From positions 1-14,885 of the forward strand of contig DASTPP010000215.1 of assembly GCA_035762175.1 (NCBI GenBank): DNA of 14,885 nucleotides, read 5' to 3'. The notes below the pieces were generated by a model. It did no database searches. It was not told where the DNA came from and saw only the letters and a program-made list of their open reading frames with translations. The stretch comes from DASTPP01 sp035762175. Lineage in GTDB: Bacteria > Myxococcota_A > Polyangia > Polyangiales > Polyangiaceae. Numbering within the stretch: the stretch's first letter is position 1; every line of letters starts with the position of its first letter. Shown one piece after another: positions 1 to 7,115 of this stretch. Both the position numbers and the translations under genes were made by a program.

Positions 1-2
1 AG

Positions 3-1229
3 CTCGCGGCCCTCGTCGACCTCTTCCGCGAGGCGGCGCCGCTCGGGCTCTTGGTGCTGTTCGGCAGCCACGCCCGGGGCGACTGGGTCGACGACCCGCA
101 GACCGGCTACCAGAGCGACTTCGACCTGCTCGCCGTCGTGCGCGAGCCCGCGCAGGCGAACGACGGCGCCTTCTGGCACGCGCTCGAGGCGCGCCTGCGC
201 GAGGCGGCGGCGCCCAGCCCCGTCACGCTCATCGCGCACGACATCAAGTTTCTGAACCGCGAGATCCGCATGGGGCAGTACTTCTTCGCCGACGTCGCGA
301 ACGAAGGCATTCTGCTCTACGCGGGCCAGAAGCTCGACTTCGCCACGCCCAAATCGCTCAACGACCGCGAGCGCCTCTCGGTCGGCGAATACAACTACGG
401 CCACTGGTTTCACAGCGCCAGCCTGTTCTTCCGCGGCTGCCGCTACTACGCGGGCCTCGGCGAGCTGAGCCACGCCGCCTTTCTCTTGCACCAGGCGGCC
501 GAGCGCTACTTTCACGCCGCGAGCCTCGTCTTGACGGGGTACAAAGCGCGCAGCCACGACTTGAACGCGCTCGGCCAGAAGGCCGCCGAGCAGCACCCCC
601 TGCTCGTCGAGGCGCTGCCCAAGACCGAGCCCGAAGACAAGCGGCTGCACGACCTGTTGCGAAAGGCGTATATTGAAGCGCGGTACTCGAAGTCGTATCG
701 CATTACGCTCGCCGAGCTCACGGCCCTGCAGGCGCGGGTGCTCGGGCTCGCCGCCCGCGTGCGCGAGGCCTGCCTCGACAAGCTCGCCTCGCTCTGTGGC
801 CCCGACGCCGTCCGCCCCTCGTTGCCCCAACCGCCCGCGCTCGACGAGCCGCTGTTGGCGCACCTGCCGCCGCCGCCCGACGACCCGTCCGCGCTCGGGG
901 CCTGGGCGCGCGGCCTGGCCGAGCTGGCCGAGGCGCAGGGCGAGCAGCGGGGGCGCGAGGCGGGGCTGCGCGAGGGCAAAGAAGAGGGGTTGCGCGAGGG
1001 CAAAGAAGAGGGGTTGCGCGAGGGCGAAGCGAGGGGCCTGCGCGAGGGCGAAGCGAGGGGCCTGCGCGAGGGCAAGGCCGAGGGGCTGCGGGCGGCGGTG
1101 CTCGACCTGTGCGAGCTACTCGGCGTCGAGCCGACCGACGCGCAGCGCGCCGCGCTCGAGGCGATGGGGCTGGGCGAGCTCGAGGCGCTGCGGCAGGCGC
1201 TCAAGCAGCAGAAGCGCTGGCCTGGCTGA
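3..1229 (+). CDS. MNT-HEPN fusion protein with repetitive C-terminal tail (5' end outside window)
   Basis: The frame is open from the window edge, so the true start lies upstream. Numbering from the TTG at 51, residues 5-11 (GSHARGD) and 22-25 (SDFD) form the GSx(n)DxD signature of a minimal nucleotidyltransferase (MNT). Residues about 107-243 look like a HEPN helical bundle, with KARSHDL at 165-171 and AYIEARY at 206-212. The usual HEPN ribonuclease motif (R, four to six residues, H) is not evident around that His, so nuclease activity is doubtful. A Pro-rich linker follows, then five 8-residue units (about 305-344, consensus GLREGKEE), probably helical and highly charged, and a conserved end domain finishing in RWPG. 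MNT-HEPN pairs are known as toxin-antitoxin modules in which MNT modifies the HEPN partner; a fused chain could be self-regulating or a different enzyme. The repeat plus end domain recalls tails of Rpn/transposase-like nucleases. Domain calls are fairly sure; function is inferred. Confidence 0.85.
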   Translation, partial: LAALVDLFREAAPLGLLVLFGSHARGDWVDDPQTGYQSDFDLLAVVREPAQANDGAFWHALEARLREAAAPSPVTLIAHDIKFLNREIRMGQYFFADVANEGILLYAGQKLDFATPKSLNDRERLSVGEYNYGHWFHSASLFFRGCRYYAGLGELSHAAFLLHQAAERYFHAASLVLTGYKARSHDLNALGQKAAEQHPLLVEALPKTEPEDKRLHDLLRKAYIEARYSKSYRITLAELTALQARVLGLAARVREACLDKLASLCGPDAVRPSLPQPPALDEPLLAHLPPPPDDPSALGAWARGLAELAEAQGEQRGREAGLREGKEEGLREGKEEGLREGEARGLREGEARGLREGKAEGLRAAVLDLCELLGVEPTDAQRAALEAMGLGELEALRQALKQQKRWPG

Positions 1230-1258
1230 AGGCGCCAGGGGTGACCTGGCCGGGTGGG
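608..1258 (+). repeat. Duplicated tail segment, copy 1 (matches 5207-5830)
   Basis: This segment runs from the last HEPN helix of the MNT-HEPN gene to about 29 bases past its stop. It matches 5207-5830 in the same orientation. The first 35 codons specify identical residues in both copies, and the end domain after the repeats differs at about two positions. Similarity also continues beyond the stop codons (about 23 of 29 bases). Confidence 0.85.
963..1082 (+). repeat. Five 24-bp in-frame tandem repeats in the MNT-HEPN tail
   Basis: Units begin at 963, 987, 1011, 1035 and 1059. Each encodes GLREG followed by KEE, EAR or KAE, so whole units can be gained or lost without breaking the frame. Units 1-2 and units 3-4 form nearly identical pairs, which suggests stepwise slippage. 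The truncated copy at 5571-5654 has a different unit order and number. Confidence 0.9.
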
Positions 1259-1345
1259 CGGGGCGGTGGCAGCGACGTCGGCCGGCGCGGCCCTGACGTC
1301 GTGAGCACCCCAGCCCGCTACGGGAGGGCTCAAGAGGCAGCCAAG

Positions 1346-1451
1346 CCGAATAAACCTTGACGGTTAGGTTCAACCTTTCGCGGTCAAGGTTGAACCTACC
1401 TTCCGCCAGGGTTCGACCTACCTCGCGTCCGGTTCGTCCTACCCTGTGCCA
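1346..1451. repeat. Array of about five 21-bp units with a perfect 13-bp inverted repeat
   Basis: The tetramer GGTT starts units at 1367, 1388, 1410 and 1431 (spacings 21, 22, 21). A more diverged unit begins near 1346. The core is GGTTCAACC, GGTTGAACC, GGTTCGACC or GGTTCGTCC, usually followed by TACC. Each of the first two is a near-palindrome AGGTT-S-AACCT. Together, 1365-1377 and 1386-1398 are perfect inverted repeats of 13 bp around an 8-bp loop. The spacing equals about two helical turns, as expected for side-by-side binding of a dimeric protein, but a transcript hairpin or an iteron-like array is equally possible. The array lies about 116 bp past the MNT-HEPN stop and is relatively AT-rich. 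Confidence 0.8.
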
Positions 1452-1468
1452 GCGCGCGAGCCCCGCGC

Positions 1469-1776
1469 TCAAGGCCCGAGCCCCGGCGCCGGCCCCCCGC
1501 TCAGCCACGAGCCGGCGGCCAGCACGACGAACAAGAAGCGATTGAGAGAGCGCCCTCTTGTTGGTTGCTCGCGTCGACGTGCGCCCATCGTCGCCGCCGA
1601 ACTTGCCACCACGAATACCCCATGACGAGCGCGCCGGCCGCCGCGAAGCCGAGCGCGAAGGGCAGCGCGCGGCGGAGCCCTTGGCCGCGGGCGGCGAGCG
1701 GCGCCATCACCGCCGCGGGCAAGACGAGAAGGGGGTGGCCTGCGATCGACAGGGCGCGGGCCAGCAGGCGCGACAT
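1469..1776 (-). pseudogene. Truncated, frameshifted membrane protein (PAP2-superfamily-like) gene
   Basis: Read on the minus strand from the ATG at 1776-1774, the product begins MSRLLARALSIAGHPLL, has two hydrophobic stretches, and reaches SWWQVRRRRWAHVDASNQQE. It then turns into implausible sequence and stops at 1501. Adding one base near 1553-1556 would continue it as RRSLNRFLFVVLAAG, a third hydrophobic segment, to a stop at 1469. The GHPLL start and the W-x-VR...HVDAS...ER..LN pattern recall a family of membrane proteins related to PAP2 phosphatases, from memory only. Such proteins are usually near 200 residues, whereas the repaired frame gives about 102. It therefore looks both frameshifted and missing its C-terminal part with the catalytic region. 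A sequencing error could explain the shift but not the short length. No convincing Shine-Dalgarno sequence precedes the ATG. Confidence 0.5.
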
Positions 1777-2169
1777 GGGCGCAGCCTACGAGGGGCCGAG
1801 GGGCCGGCCAAATCGAGGCGCGCCCCTCGGCGGCGGGCCTCGACCGGGGCGAACTCGCGGCACGAGGGCGCTCGGGGCGTCGGCGCCCGTGCCGAGCAGC
1901 GAGCGCTGGCGGTAGAGCTCCGCGTTTCGACCCGCGCCCCACACCCGCGCGCACAGCCGCGCGCCCCGCAAGCTACCTTCGACGGGCGGGGGGGCGCCGT
2001 CTGGGTTCGTTTTGTTATAACCCTCTGGCGTACGAAGGGGGCGCTGTGCCCTTGCGCGTGACGGGCGATACGGGCAGGTTCGTTTGGTCGACCGCGGGGG
2101 GCGCTCGTCGTGCCCTCGCGCCTTCAAGGGCCCTTCGTACCTTCTCGAAAGCAACGGGAGACCCCTGCC
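1777..2169. other. Intergenic region upstream of the M16 gene
   Basis: I see no convincing gene here. The one relatively AT-rich patch is 2004-2022, with TTATAA at 2015-2020, a possible -10-like element for the M16 gene but without a good -35. The heptamer GGTTCGT, as in the last unit of the 21-bp array, occurs at 2004 and 2077. It also occurs elsewhere in coding sequence, so this may be chance. GGGAG at 2156-2160 is the likely ribosome binding site of the M16 gene. Confidence 0.35.
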
Positions 2170-5142
2170 TTGCCGCCACGCACGCGCTCGCCCTCATCTC
2201 GCCGCACTGCCCGCCCCGCTCGCGCCTCGGCGCGCCTGGCGTGGGTGCTCCTCCTCGCGCTCCTGTGCGGTTGCGCCGGCCCCTGGACGCGCCGGCCCGT
2301 CGACCCGACGGAGCATATCATCATGCGGGGCGTGCAGTTTCCCTTGCGCGAGCTGCGCTACCCCTCGGGGCTGCGGGTGATCGCCGAGCGAGACACGCGC
2401 AGCGCGCTGGCCGGGGTCTTTCTCGTCGTCGGGGTTGGCTCGATGAGCGACCCGGTCGGCAAAGAGGGCCTCGCTCACTACGTCGAACATCTCACGTTTC
2501 GCTCTCGGCCTTACGGCAAGCAGACCATCTGGAGTATGCTCGAGCGGGCCGGCGCGGGGCACTTCAACGCCGAGACGAGATTCGACTCGACGGTCTATTA
2601 CGAGCTCGGCCCGGCCTCGTCGCTGCCCGATCTGCTGCGCCTCGAAGGCGCGCGCATGCTCGCCCCCGTCGCCTACCTCGCCCCGGAGGCGCTGGAGGCC
2701 GAGCGGAGCGTCGTGCGCAACGAGCAGCTCGAGCACGACGAGAATGGCTTCTTCGCCGCGGCGACGGCCGCGATGCGGAAGGCGCTTTTTCCCGCCGGGC
2801 ACCCTTACAGCCGCCCGAGCGCCGGCACCGGCGAGGGGCTCGCGTCGATCGGCGTCGACGATATCAACGCGTTCACCCGGCGGCACTACCGGCCCGAGAA
2901 TATGACCCTCGTCGTGCTCGGCAACGTCGACCTGACGGCGATCGACCGCGCGGTGCGCGAGGGCCTGCCGCCGGCGCTGCTCGACGCACCCCCGCCGGGC
3001 GCGCCGCCGGGCGGCGGACCGACGCCGGGGGCGTCGTCCGAGCCGCGGCCCGCGGGAGCGACGCCGAGCGCGTTGAAGGCGCGCCAGCCCGTCGAGGCGC
3101 CGCCGCCGCCGCCGGGGGCGCCGCTCGTACGCGCCCGCGCCGCCGTCGAGGGGCCCGAGCTCTGGGTCGGTTGGTCGTTGCCGGGCAGCGGCGAGGGCAA
3201 GACGCTCTTGCTCGATTTCGTGAGAGCGACCTTGCAGCATGAGCTCGAGGAGACCTTCGAGGGCGCGTCCGACGTCACGTCCTTCCGGGTGGTGGCGGCG
3301 CCGGGCGTACAAGGCTCGATGTTGCTCTGCCGCCTGAGGCTTCGACGCGACGACGCCCCCGAGCAGAAGCTCGGGCAGCTTCTCGAGCGCATCAAGGCCT
3401 GGCAAGACGACTGGGACGCCCTGGGCGCGCGGAACGCCCAGCGGTTCGTCGAGGGCCTCAGCCTGCCCGTCGTGCGGCAGCGGCTGGCGGTGTGGCTCGT
3501 GCGCGACGCCGAGAACTTGGTGGCGCGCGGGCGCGGGCGCGCCTTGAGCACGCACTTCTCCGGCGACCCGTCGCTTTATGCGCGCAAGCTGGGCGAGGTG
3601 AAACATCTGAAATACGGCGCCGCCGTCGACTACGTACGACGGTACGTGACGCGCGAGCGGGCGCGCGCCGTGCTCTTCTCTCCGCCCGAGGGCACGCCCG
3701 CGCCGATCCGAGGCGCCGCGCTGCCGGCGGGCGCGGGCGCGTCGTCGAAGGTCGACGCCTCGTGGGGCGAGGGCGAAGACGGCGCCGGGCATCGCCCCGT
3801 GGCGCTGCCCGCGACCGCCGACGTCGAGGCGACGCCGATCGGGGCGAGCCCGGAGCGACTGCGGGCCATCGCGTCGGGGGCCTCGGCCTCGAGCTATCGG
3901 CAATTCGTCTTGCCCAACGGCCTGCGGGTCGTCCTGGCGCGCCGCGATGGGCTGCCGATCGCGTCGCTGGGGCTGCTCGTGCGCGGCGGCGTCGGTGAAG
4001 CGCCCGACGCCGGCAGCGCCCTGCTGGCCTCGAAGCTCGCCGTCTCGCGCCGGGGCAGGGCAGGCTCACCGGCCTCGTTCGGCGGTGAGCTGGGCGGGGG
4101 GGACCTCGACGACGGGAGGCTCTACCGGCTGCGCGGCGCGGCAGGCAACGTCCACGCCATGGTCGCGATCTTGGCCGAGCGCGCGCGCTCGGTGCGCGTC
4201 GACTCGGAAGAGTGGCCGGAGCTACAGAAAGAGCTCGTCGCCTCCCAACGTCGTTTCGAGCAGAAGCCAGAGTGGGCTGCGTTCGAGCAGGTCTCGAGCT
4301 TCTTGTACGCCGGCTCGCCCCGCGCCCGGCCCACAGACGCGCGGAGCCTGCAGGCCGCGGCCCTGCCCGCCGGCGAGGCCTGGCTCGCGAGCACGCACAC
4401 GCCCCAGAACGCCGTGCTCGCGGTGGTGGGCGAGATCGACGTCGCGCGCGTCGAGACGAGCGTGCGCGATCACTTCGGCGTCTGGCGCCAGGGCCCGCCG
4501 GCGCCGCCCGCGCCCGCGCCGATCGCCCCGTCGCCCTCGCGCGCGGCGGCGCCCCGCGTCGTTCGCGTGGCCCGGCCGGGCGCGAAGCAAGCCCGCATCG
4601 ACTTCGCTTGCCTGCTGCCGCCGGTGGCGACGAGCGCGACGCTCACGGCCCACCAGCTATCTGCGCGGCTGCTCGAAGACCGGCTGCGGGTGCGGCTCCG
4701 CGATCGCCTCGGCGTGACCTACGGCTTCCACGTCCATGCGGAATCGGTGCGTGAAGGCACCACCACCCTCTCCATCAAAGGGTCGGCCGAAGCTGGCAAG
4801 CTCGCCGACGCGCTCGGCGGGCTCCGCGACGCGATGACGGCGCTCGCGAACGAGGGGCCCTCGGCCAACGAGCTCGACTGGGCCAAGCGCCGCGCGGCGC
4901 AGGGCCACGCGACGAGCTTCATGACCAATGACTCGGTCTTGCTGGCCCTGCTCGTCGGCATGAACAACGGCTTCGACGAGGGCTGGGTCGACGCCTACGC
5001 CGACGAGCTCGCCCAGGTCAGCCCGGCGTCGGTACGGGCCGAGTTCGAGGCGTGCGCCGGCGGCAGGCCGACCCTCCTGCTCTCGGGCGAGCCGGCCCTC
5101 GTGCAGGCGGCCGTCAAGGCGGTGTGGCCCGAAGCCGAGTAA
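2170..5142 (+). CDS. M16 family (pitrilysin-like) zinc metallopeptidase, predicted lipoprotein
   Basis: The start is placed at TTG 2170, 9 nt after GGGAG; GTG at 2110 would add 20 residues but has no good ribosome site. An Arg-rich stretch, a hydrophobic core (about 23-33) and LCGC with Cys35 suggest a lipoprotein signal, so the enzyme should face the periplasm on a membrane. The inverted zinc motif HYVEH lies at 103-107. The third ligand is probably Glu185 in VVRNE, 78 residues later as in pitrilysins. A Pro/Gly-rich linker (about 276-318) leads to the rest of the first M16 half. The second half starts near 573 (FVLPNGLRVVLARRDG) and lacks HxxEH, as in inactive M16 partner domains. It retains RLGVTYG near 846, the usual substrate-binding Arg/Tyr region. 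The 990 residues match a two-module M16 protein. It probably degrades peptides or processes exported proteins; the substrate is unknown. No partner gene adjoins it. Confidence 0.88.
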   Translation: MPPRTRSPSSRRTARPARASARLAWVLLLALLCGCAGPWTRRPVDPTEHIIMRGVQFPLRELRYPSGLRVIAERDTRSALAGVFLVVGVGSMSDPVGKEGLAHYVEHLTFRSRPYGKQTIWSMLERAGAGHFNAETRFDSTVYYELGPASSLPDLLRLEGARMLAPVAYLAPEALEAERSVVRNEQLEHDENGFFAAATAAMRKALFPAGHPYSRPSAGTGEGLASIGVDDINAFTRRHYRPENMTLVVLGNVDLTAIDRAVREGLPPALLDAPPPGAPPGGGPTPGASSEPRPAGATPSALKARQPVEAPPPPPGAPLVRARAAVEGPELWVGWSLPGSGEGKTLLLDFVRATLQHELEETFEGASDVTSFRVVAAPGVQGSMLLCRLRLRRDDAPEQKLGQLLERIKAWQDDWDALGARNAQRFVEGLSLPVVRQRLAVWLVRDAENLVARGRGRALSTHFSGDPSLYARKLGEVKHLKYGAAVDYVRRYVTRERARAVLFSPPEGTPAPIRGAALPAGAGASSKVDASWGEGEDGAGHRPVALPATADVEATPIGASPERLRAIASGASASSYRQFVLPNGLRVVLARRDGLPIASLGLLVRGGVGEAPDAGSALLASKLAVSRRGRAGSPASFGGELGGGDLDDGRLYRLRGAAGNVHAMVAILAERARSVRVDSEEWPELQKELVASQRRFEQKPEWAAFEQVSSFLYAGSPRARPTDARSLQAAALPAGEAWLASTHTPQNAVLAVVGEIDVARVETSVRDHFGVWRQGPPAPPAPAPIAPSPSRAAAPRVVRVARPGAKQARIDFACLLPPVATSATLTAHQLSARLLEDRLRVRLRDRLGVTYGFHVHAESVREGTTTLSIKGSAEAGKLADALGGLRDAMTALANEGPSANELDWAKRRAAQGHATSFMTNDSVLLALLVGMNNGFDEGWVDAYADELAQVSPASVRAEFEACAGGRPTLLLSGEPALVQAAVKAVWPEAE

Positions 5143-5150
5143 GACCGAGC

Positions 5151-5801
5151 GTGCGTGATGGGGCCAGGAATCGTCCGGGCGGCGCCCCCCGGGCCGCGCC
5201 CCTGGCCGAGGCGCTGCCCAAGACCGAGCCCGAAGACAAGCGGCTGCACGACTTGTTGCGAAAGGCGTACATTGAAGCCCGGTACTCGAAGTCCTACCGC
5301 ATTACGCTCGCCGACCTCACGACCCTGCAGGGGCGGGTGCTCGAGCTGGCGCGGCGCGTGCGCGCGGCCAGCCTCGACAAGCTCGCTTCGCTCTGCGGCC
5401 CCGACGCCGTCCGCCCCGCGCTGCCCGTGCCGCCCTCGTTCGACGAGCCGGTGGTGGCGAACCTGCCGCCGCCGCCCGACGACCCGGCCGAGCTGGCGGG
5501 CTGGGCGCGCAGCCTGACCGAGCTGGTCGAGTCGCGGGCGCGCGAAGGCGAGCTGCGGGGCAAAGAAGAAGGGGTGCGCGAGGGCGAGCTGCGAGGGCGC
5601 GAGGCGGGCCTGCGCGAGGACAAAGAAGAGGGGTTGCGCGAGGGCAAGGCCGAGGGGCTGCGGGCGGCGGTGCTCGACCTGTGCGAGCTGCTCGGCCTCG
5701 AGCCGACCGACGCGCAGCGCGCCGCGCTCGAGGCGATGGGGCTGGGCGAGCTCGAGGCGCTGCGGCAGGCGCTCAAGCAGCAGCGGCGTTGGCCCGGCTG
5801 A
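5151..5801 (+). pseudogene. 5'-truncated copy of the MNT-HEPN gene (last HEPN helix plus tail)
   Basis: From about 5207 the frame matches the C-terminal half of the protein at the left edge: EALPKTEPEDK, AYIEARY, the Pro-rich linker, 8-residue repeats and the same end domain finishing in RWPG. The whole nucleotidyltransferase and most of the HEPN domain are missing. The frame is open back into the M16 gene. The nearest in-frame start is GTG 5151, 8 nt past the M16 stop, without a clear ribosome site, so a 216-residue product is possible but unproven. In the first 35 codons I count about five base differences from copy 1, all synonymous. This suggests that the lineage was protein-coding and under selection before, or even after, truncation. 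It is most simply the 3' remnant of a paralogous MNT-HEPN gene that lost its front when the M16 region came to lie next to it. Confidence 0.7.
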
Positions 5802-5830
5802 CGGCGCCGGGGGCAACCTGGCCGGACGGG
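5207..5830 (+). repeat. Duplicated tail segment, copy 2 (matches 608-1258)
   Basis: Same-orientation match to 608-1258. The left boundary is sharp, near GAGGCGCTGCCC, about 65 bp after the M16 stop. The right boundary fades about 29 bp after the stop codon at 5799-5801. The repeat zone differs: 24-bp units at 5571, 5607 and 5631 with a half unit at 5595, against five full units in copy 1. Confidence 0.85.
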
Positions 5831-5889
5831 GGGCGCGTGCGTTCGCCGCCGGGCGCCGCGTGCGTTACCCTCTCGGGTGAGGTTTCGCC

Positions 5890-7038
5890 ATGGCACGCAA
5901 CGGTGACATTCTCTGGGACTGGCACGTCTTCCAGGGGGCGATGCGCTTTGGTGGAGAACGGCGCATCTGGTCGCGCTACCCGGTCGAGCTTGCGCCCGAT
6001 CTCATCGTCTGCCCGCACCTTTTCGACTGGCCGGCCGACGCGCCGCAGGGCTTTGACGTGTATACCTGCGCCGGGCGCCCGCGCGTGGCCGTGTTCTGCG
6101 CCCGGGGCGAAGAGTCCCTGCGCTTTCTGACCGAAGACGTCGCGCCGCGCGTGCTCGAGCACGTGCCCTTCGTCGGCCTGGTCGACGCCGACCGCTCGGC
6201 CTTCGACTTCGCGCCGCCGCGCCCGCCGTCGCGCTGGCTCGACATCGAGCACCTGAGCCCGCTCTTGCGCATGGCGTACGGCGAGCGAGTGTTCGTCCCC
6301 GAGCCCGCGTTCCGGTTCGACGCGTCGCCCGACGACGACGGCCAGCGCGCGATCTTCGGCCCCCGTCGCGGCGCGGCCGGCGACGCGGCCAGCGTCGAGG
6401 CGCACCCGGCGCGGCTGTGGGAGGCCTTCTTCTGGCGCGGCCACTCGTACCGCTACGAGCTCATCGGCGGCGAGGTGCCGCTGATCGGCGACTTGCTGAC
6501 GCCCCTCGGGGCCAACCGCACGCTGCTGCAACTCGTCCGCGACGCCGAGGCGCTCGAGGGGCAGCGCGCCACCGAGACGGCGGGGTGGCTGAGCTGCGGT
6601 CGCTTCCGGATGCGCCAGCTCGGCCGCCTCGTCGACGTCCGCGTGGGCCTCGACCCCCCCGACCGGCGCATCGCCTTTCTGCCGCAGTCGGCCGGCGCCG
6701 GCGCCAGCGCGCTGCCGTCGCTCGTCGGCGCGCTGCTCGCCGGAGGGCACAAGGGAAAGACCGAGCTTTGGAACGGCTGGACGTGGGCCACCGTCGAGCT
6801 CTCGTCCGTGCCCGAACGTGAGGCCTTCGCGCGGGCGTGCCAAGCGACCATCGAGCGCTGGGTCGGCGCGCCGGTCGAGCTGGTCGACGACGAGACGTTC
6901 ACGCTGCCGAACGAGTCGAACGACTCGTGGTTCGTCGCCGGCCGCGAGCGGTGGGTCACGGTGTATGTGCCCTTCCATCGGCACCGCTGCCTGCCCTGGG
7001 ACATCATGACGGGCGATTGGTGGCACCGCGAACGCTGA
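5890..7038 (+). CDS. Hypothetical protein, 382 residues, family not recognised
   Basis: The ATG at 5890 follows GTGAGG by 7 nt, a good ribosome site. Third positions are strongly G/C, so this is very probably a real gene. The product looks soluble, with no signal peptide or clear membrane helix. It is rich in Trp and acidic residues: it opens with DILWDWHVFQGAMRFGG, has FFWRGHSYRYEL in the middle (about 179-190), and ends with RHRCLPWDIMTGDWWHRER. The Trp-rich ends suggest a conserved fold, but I can name no family, catalytic motif or substrate. It sits alone between the truncated tail copy (stop at 5801) and the minisatellite at 7116. The 88 bp before it leave little room for a promoter, so it may be transcribed with the truncated copy. 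Confidence 0.75.
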   Translation: MARNGDILWDWHVFQGAMRFGGERRIWSRYPVELAPDLIVCPHLFDWPADAPQGFDVYTCAGRPRVAVFCARGEESLRFLTEDVAPRVLEHVPFVGLVDADRSAFDFAPPRPPSRWLDIEHLSPLLRMAYGERVFVPEPAFRFDASPDDDGQRAIFGPRRGAAGDAASVEAHPARLWEAFFWRGHSYRYELIGGEVPLIGDLLTPLGANRTLLQLVRDAEALEGQRATETAGWLSCGRFRMRQLGRLVDVRVGLDPPDRRIAFLPQSAGAGASALPSLVGALLAGGHKGKTELWNGWTWATVELSSVPEREAFARACQATIERWVGAPVELVDDETFTLPNESNDSWFVAGRERWVTVYVPFHRHRCLPWDIMTGDWWHRER

Positions 7039-7060
7039 CGTGCGCCGGGCGCTGAGCGAC

Positions 7061-7114
7061 CGTCAACGCGCGCGGCGCGCGCGACGGCACACGTCAACGC
7101 GCGCGGCGCGCGCG
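7061..7114. repeat. Perfect 23-bp direct repeat, period 31
   Basis: Positions 7061-7083 and 7092-7114 are identical (CGTCAACG followed by an alternating GC run), separated by 8 bp. The repeat begins 22 bp after the stop of the 382-residue gene and abuts the minisatellite. CGCG-rich alternating purine-pyrimidine sequence of this kind can adopt Z-DNA or slip during replication. Confidence 0.8.
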
Positions 7115-7115
7115 G

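Noticed and set aside
512..1333. Long minus-strand frame opposite the MNT-HEPN gene
   Set aside because: Ser/Arg/Pro-rich with no motif; it is the antisense shadow of a well-supported plus-strand gene.
1346..1451. Short CRISPR array
   Set aside because: Units are 21-22 bp with no conserved-repeat and variable-spacer division, and no cas gene is present.
2004..2093. GGTTCGT copies upstream of the M16 gene as extra array units
   Set aside because: Only seven bases are shared, and the same heptamer also occurs in coding DNA near 6930, so chance is likely.
2194..3903. 569-codon minus-strand frame opposite the M16 gene
   Set aside because: Arg/Gly-rich compositional shadow; the plus strand carries the M16 zinc motif and a lipoprotein signal.
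5773..7026. 417-codon minus-strand frame opposite the 382-residue gene
   Set aside because: Shadow-like composition and no ribosome site, whereas the plus frame has GTGAGG 7 nt before ATG and richer, Trp-containing protein sequence. Some doubt remains because neither is recognised.
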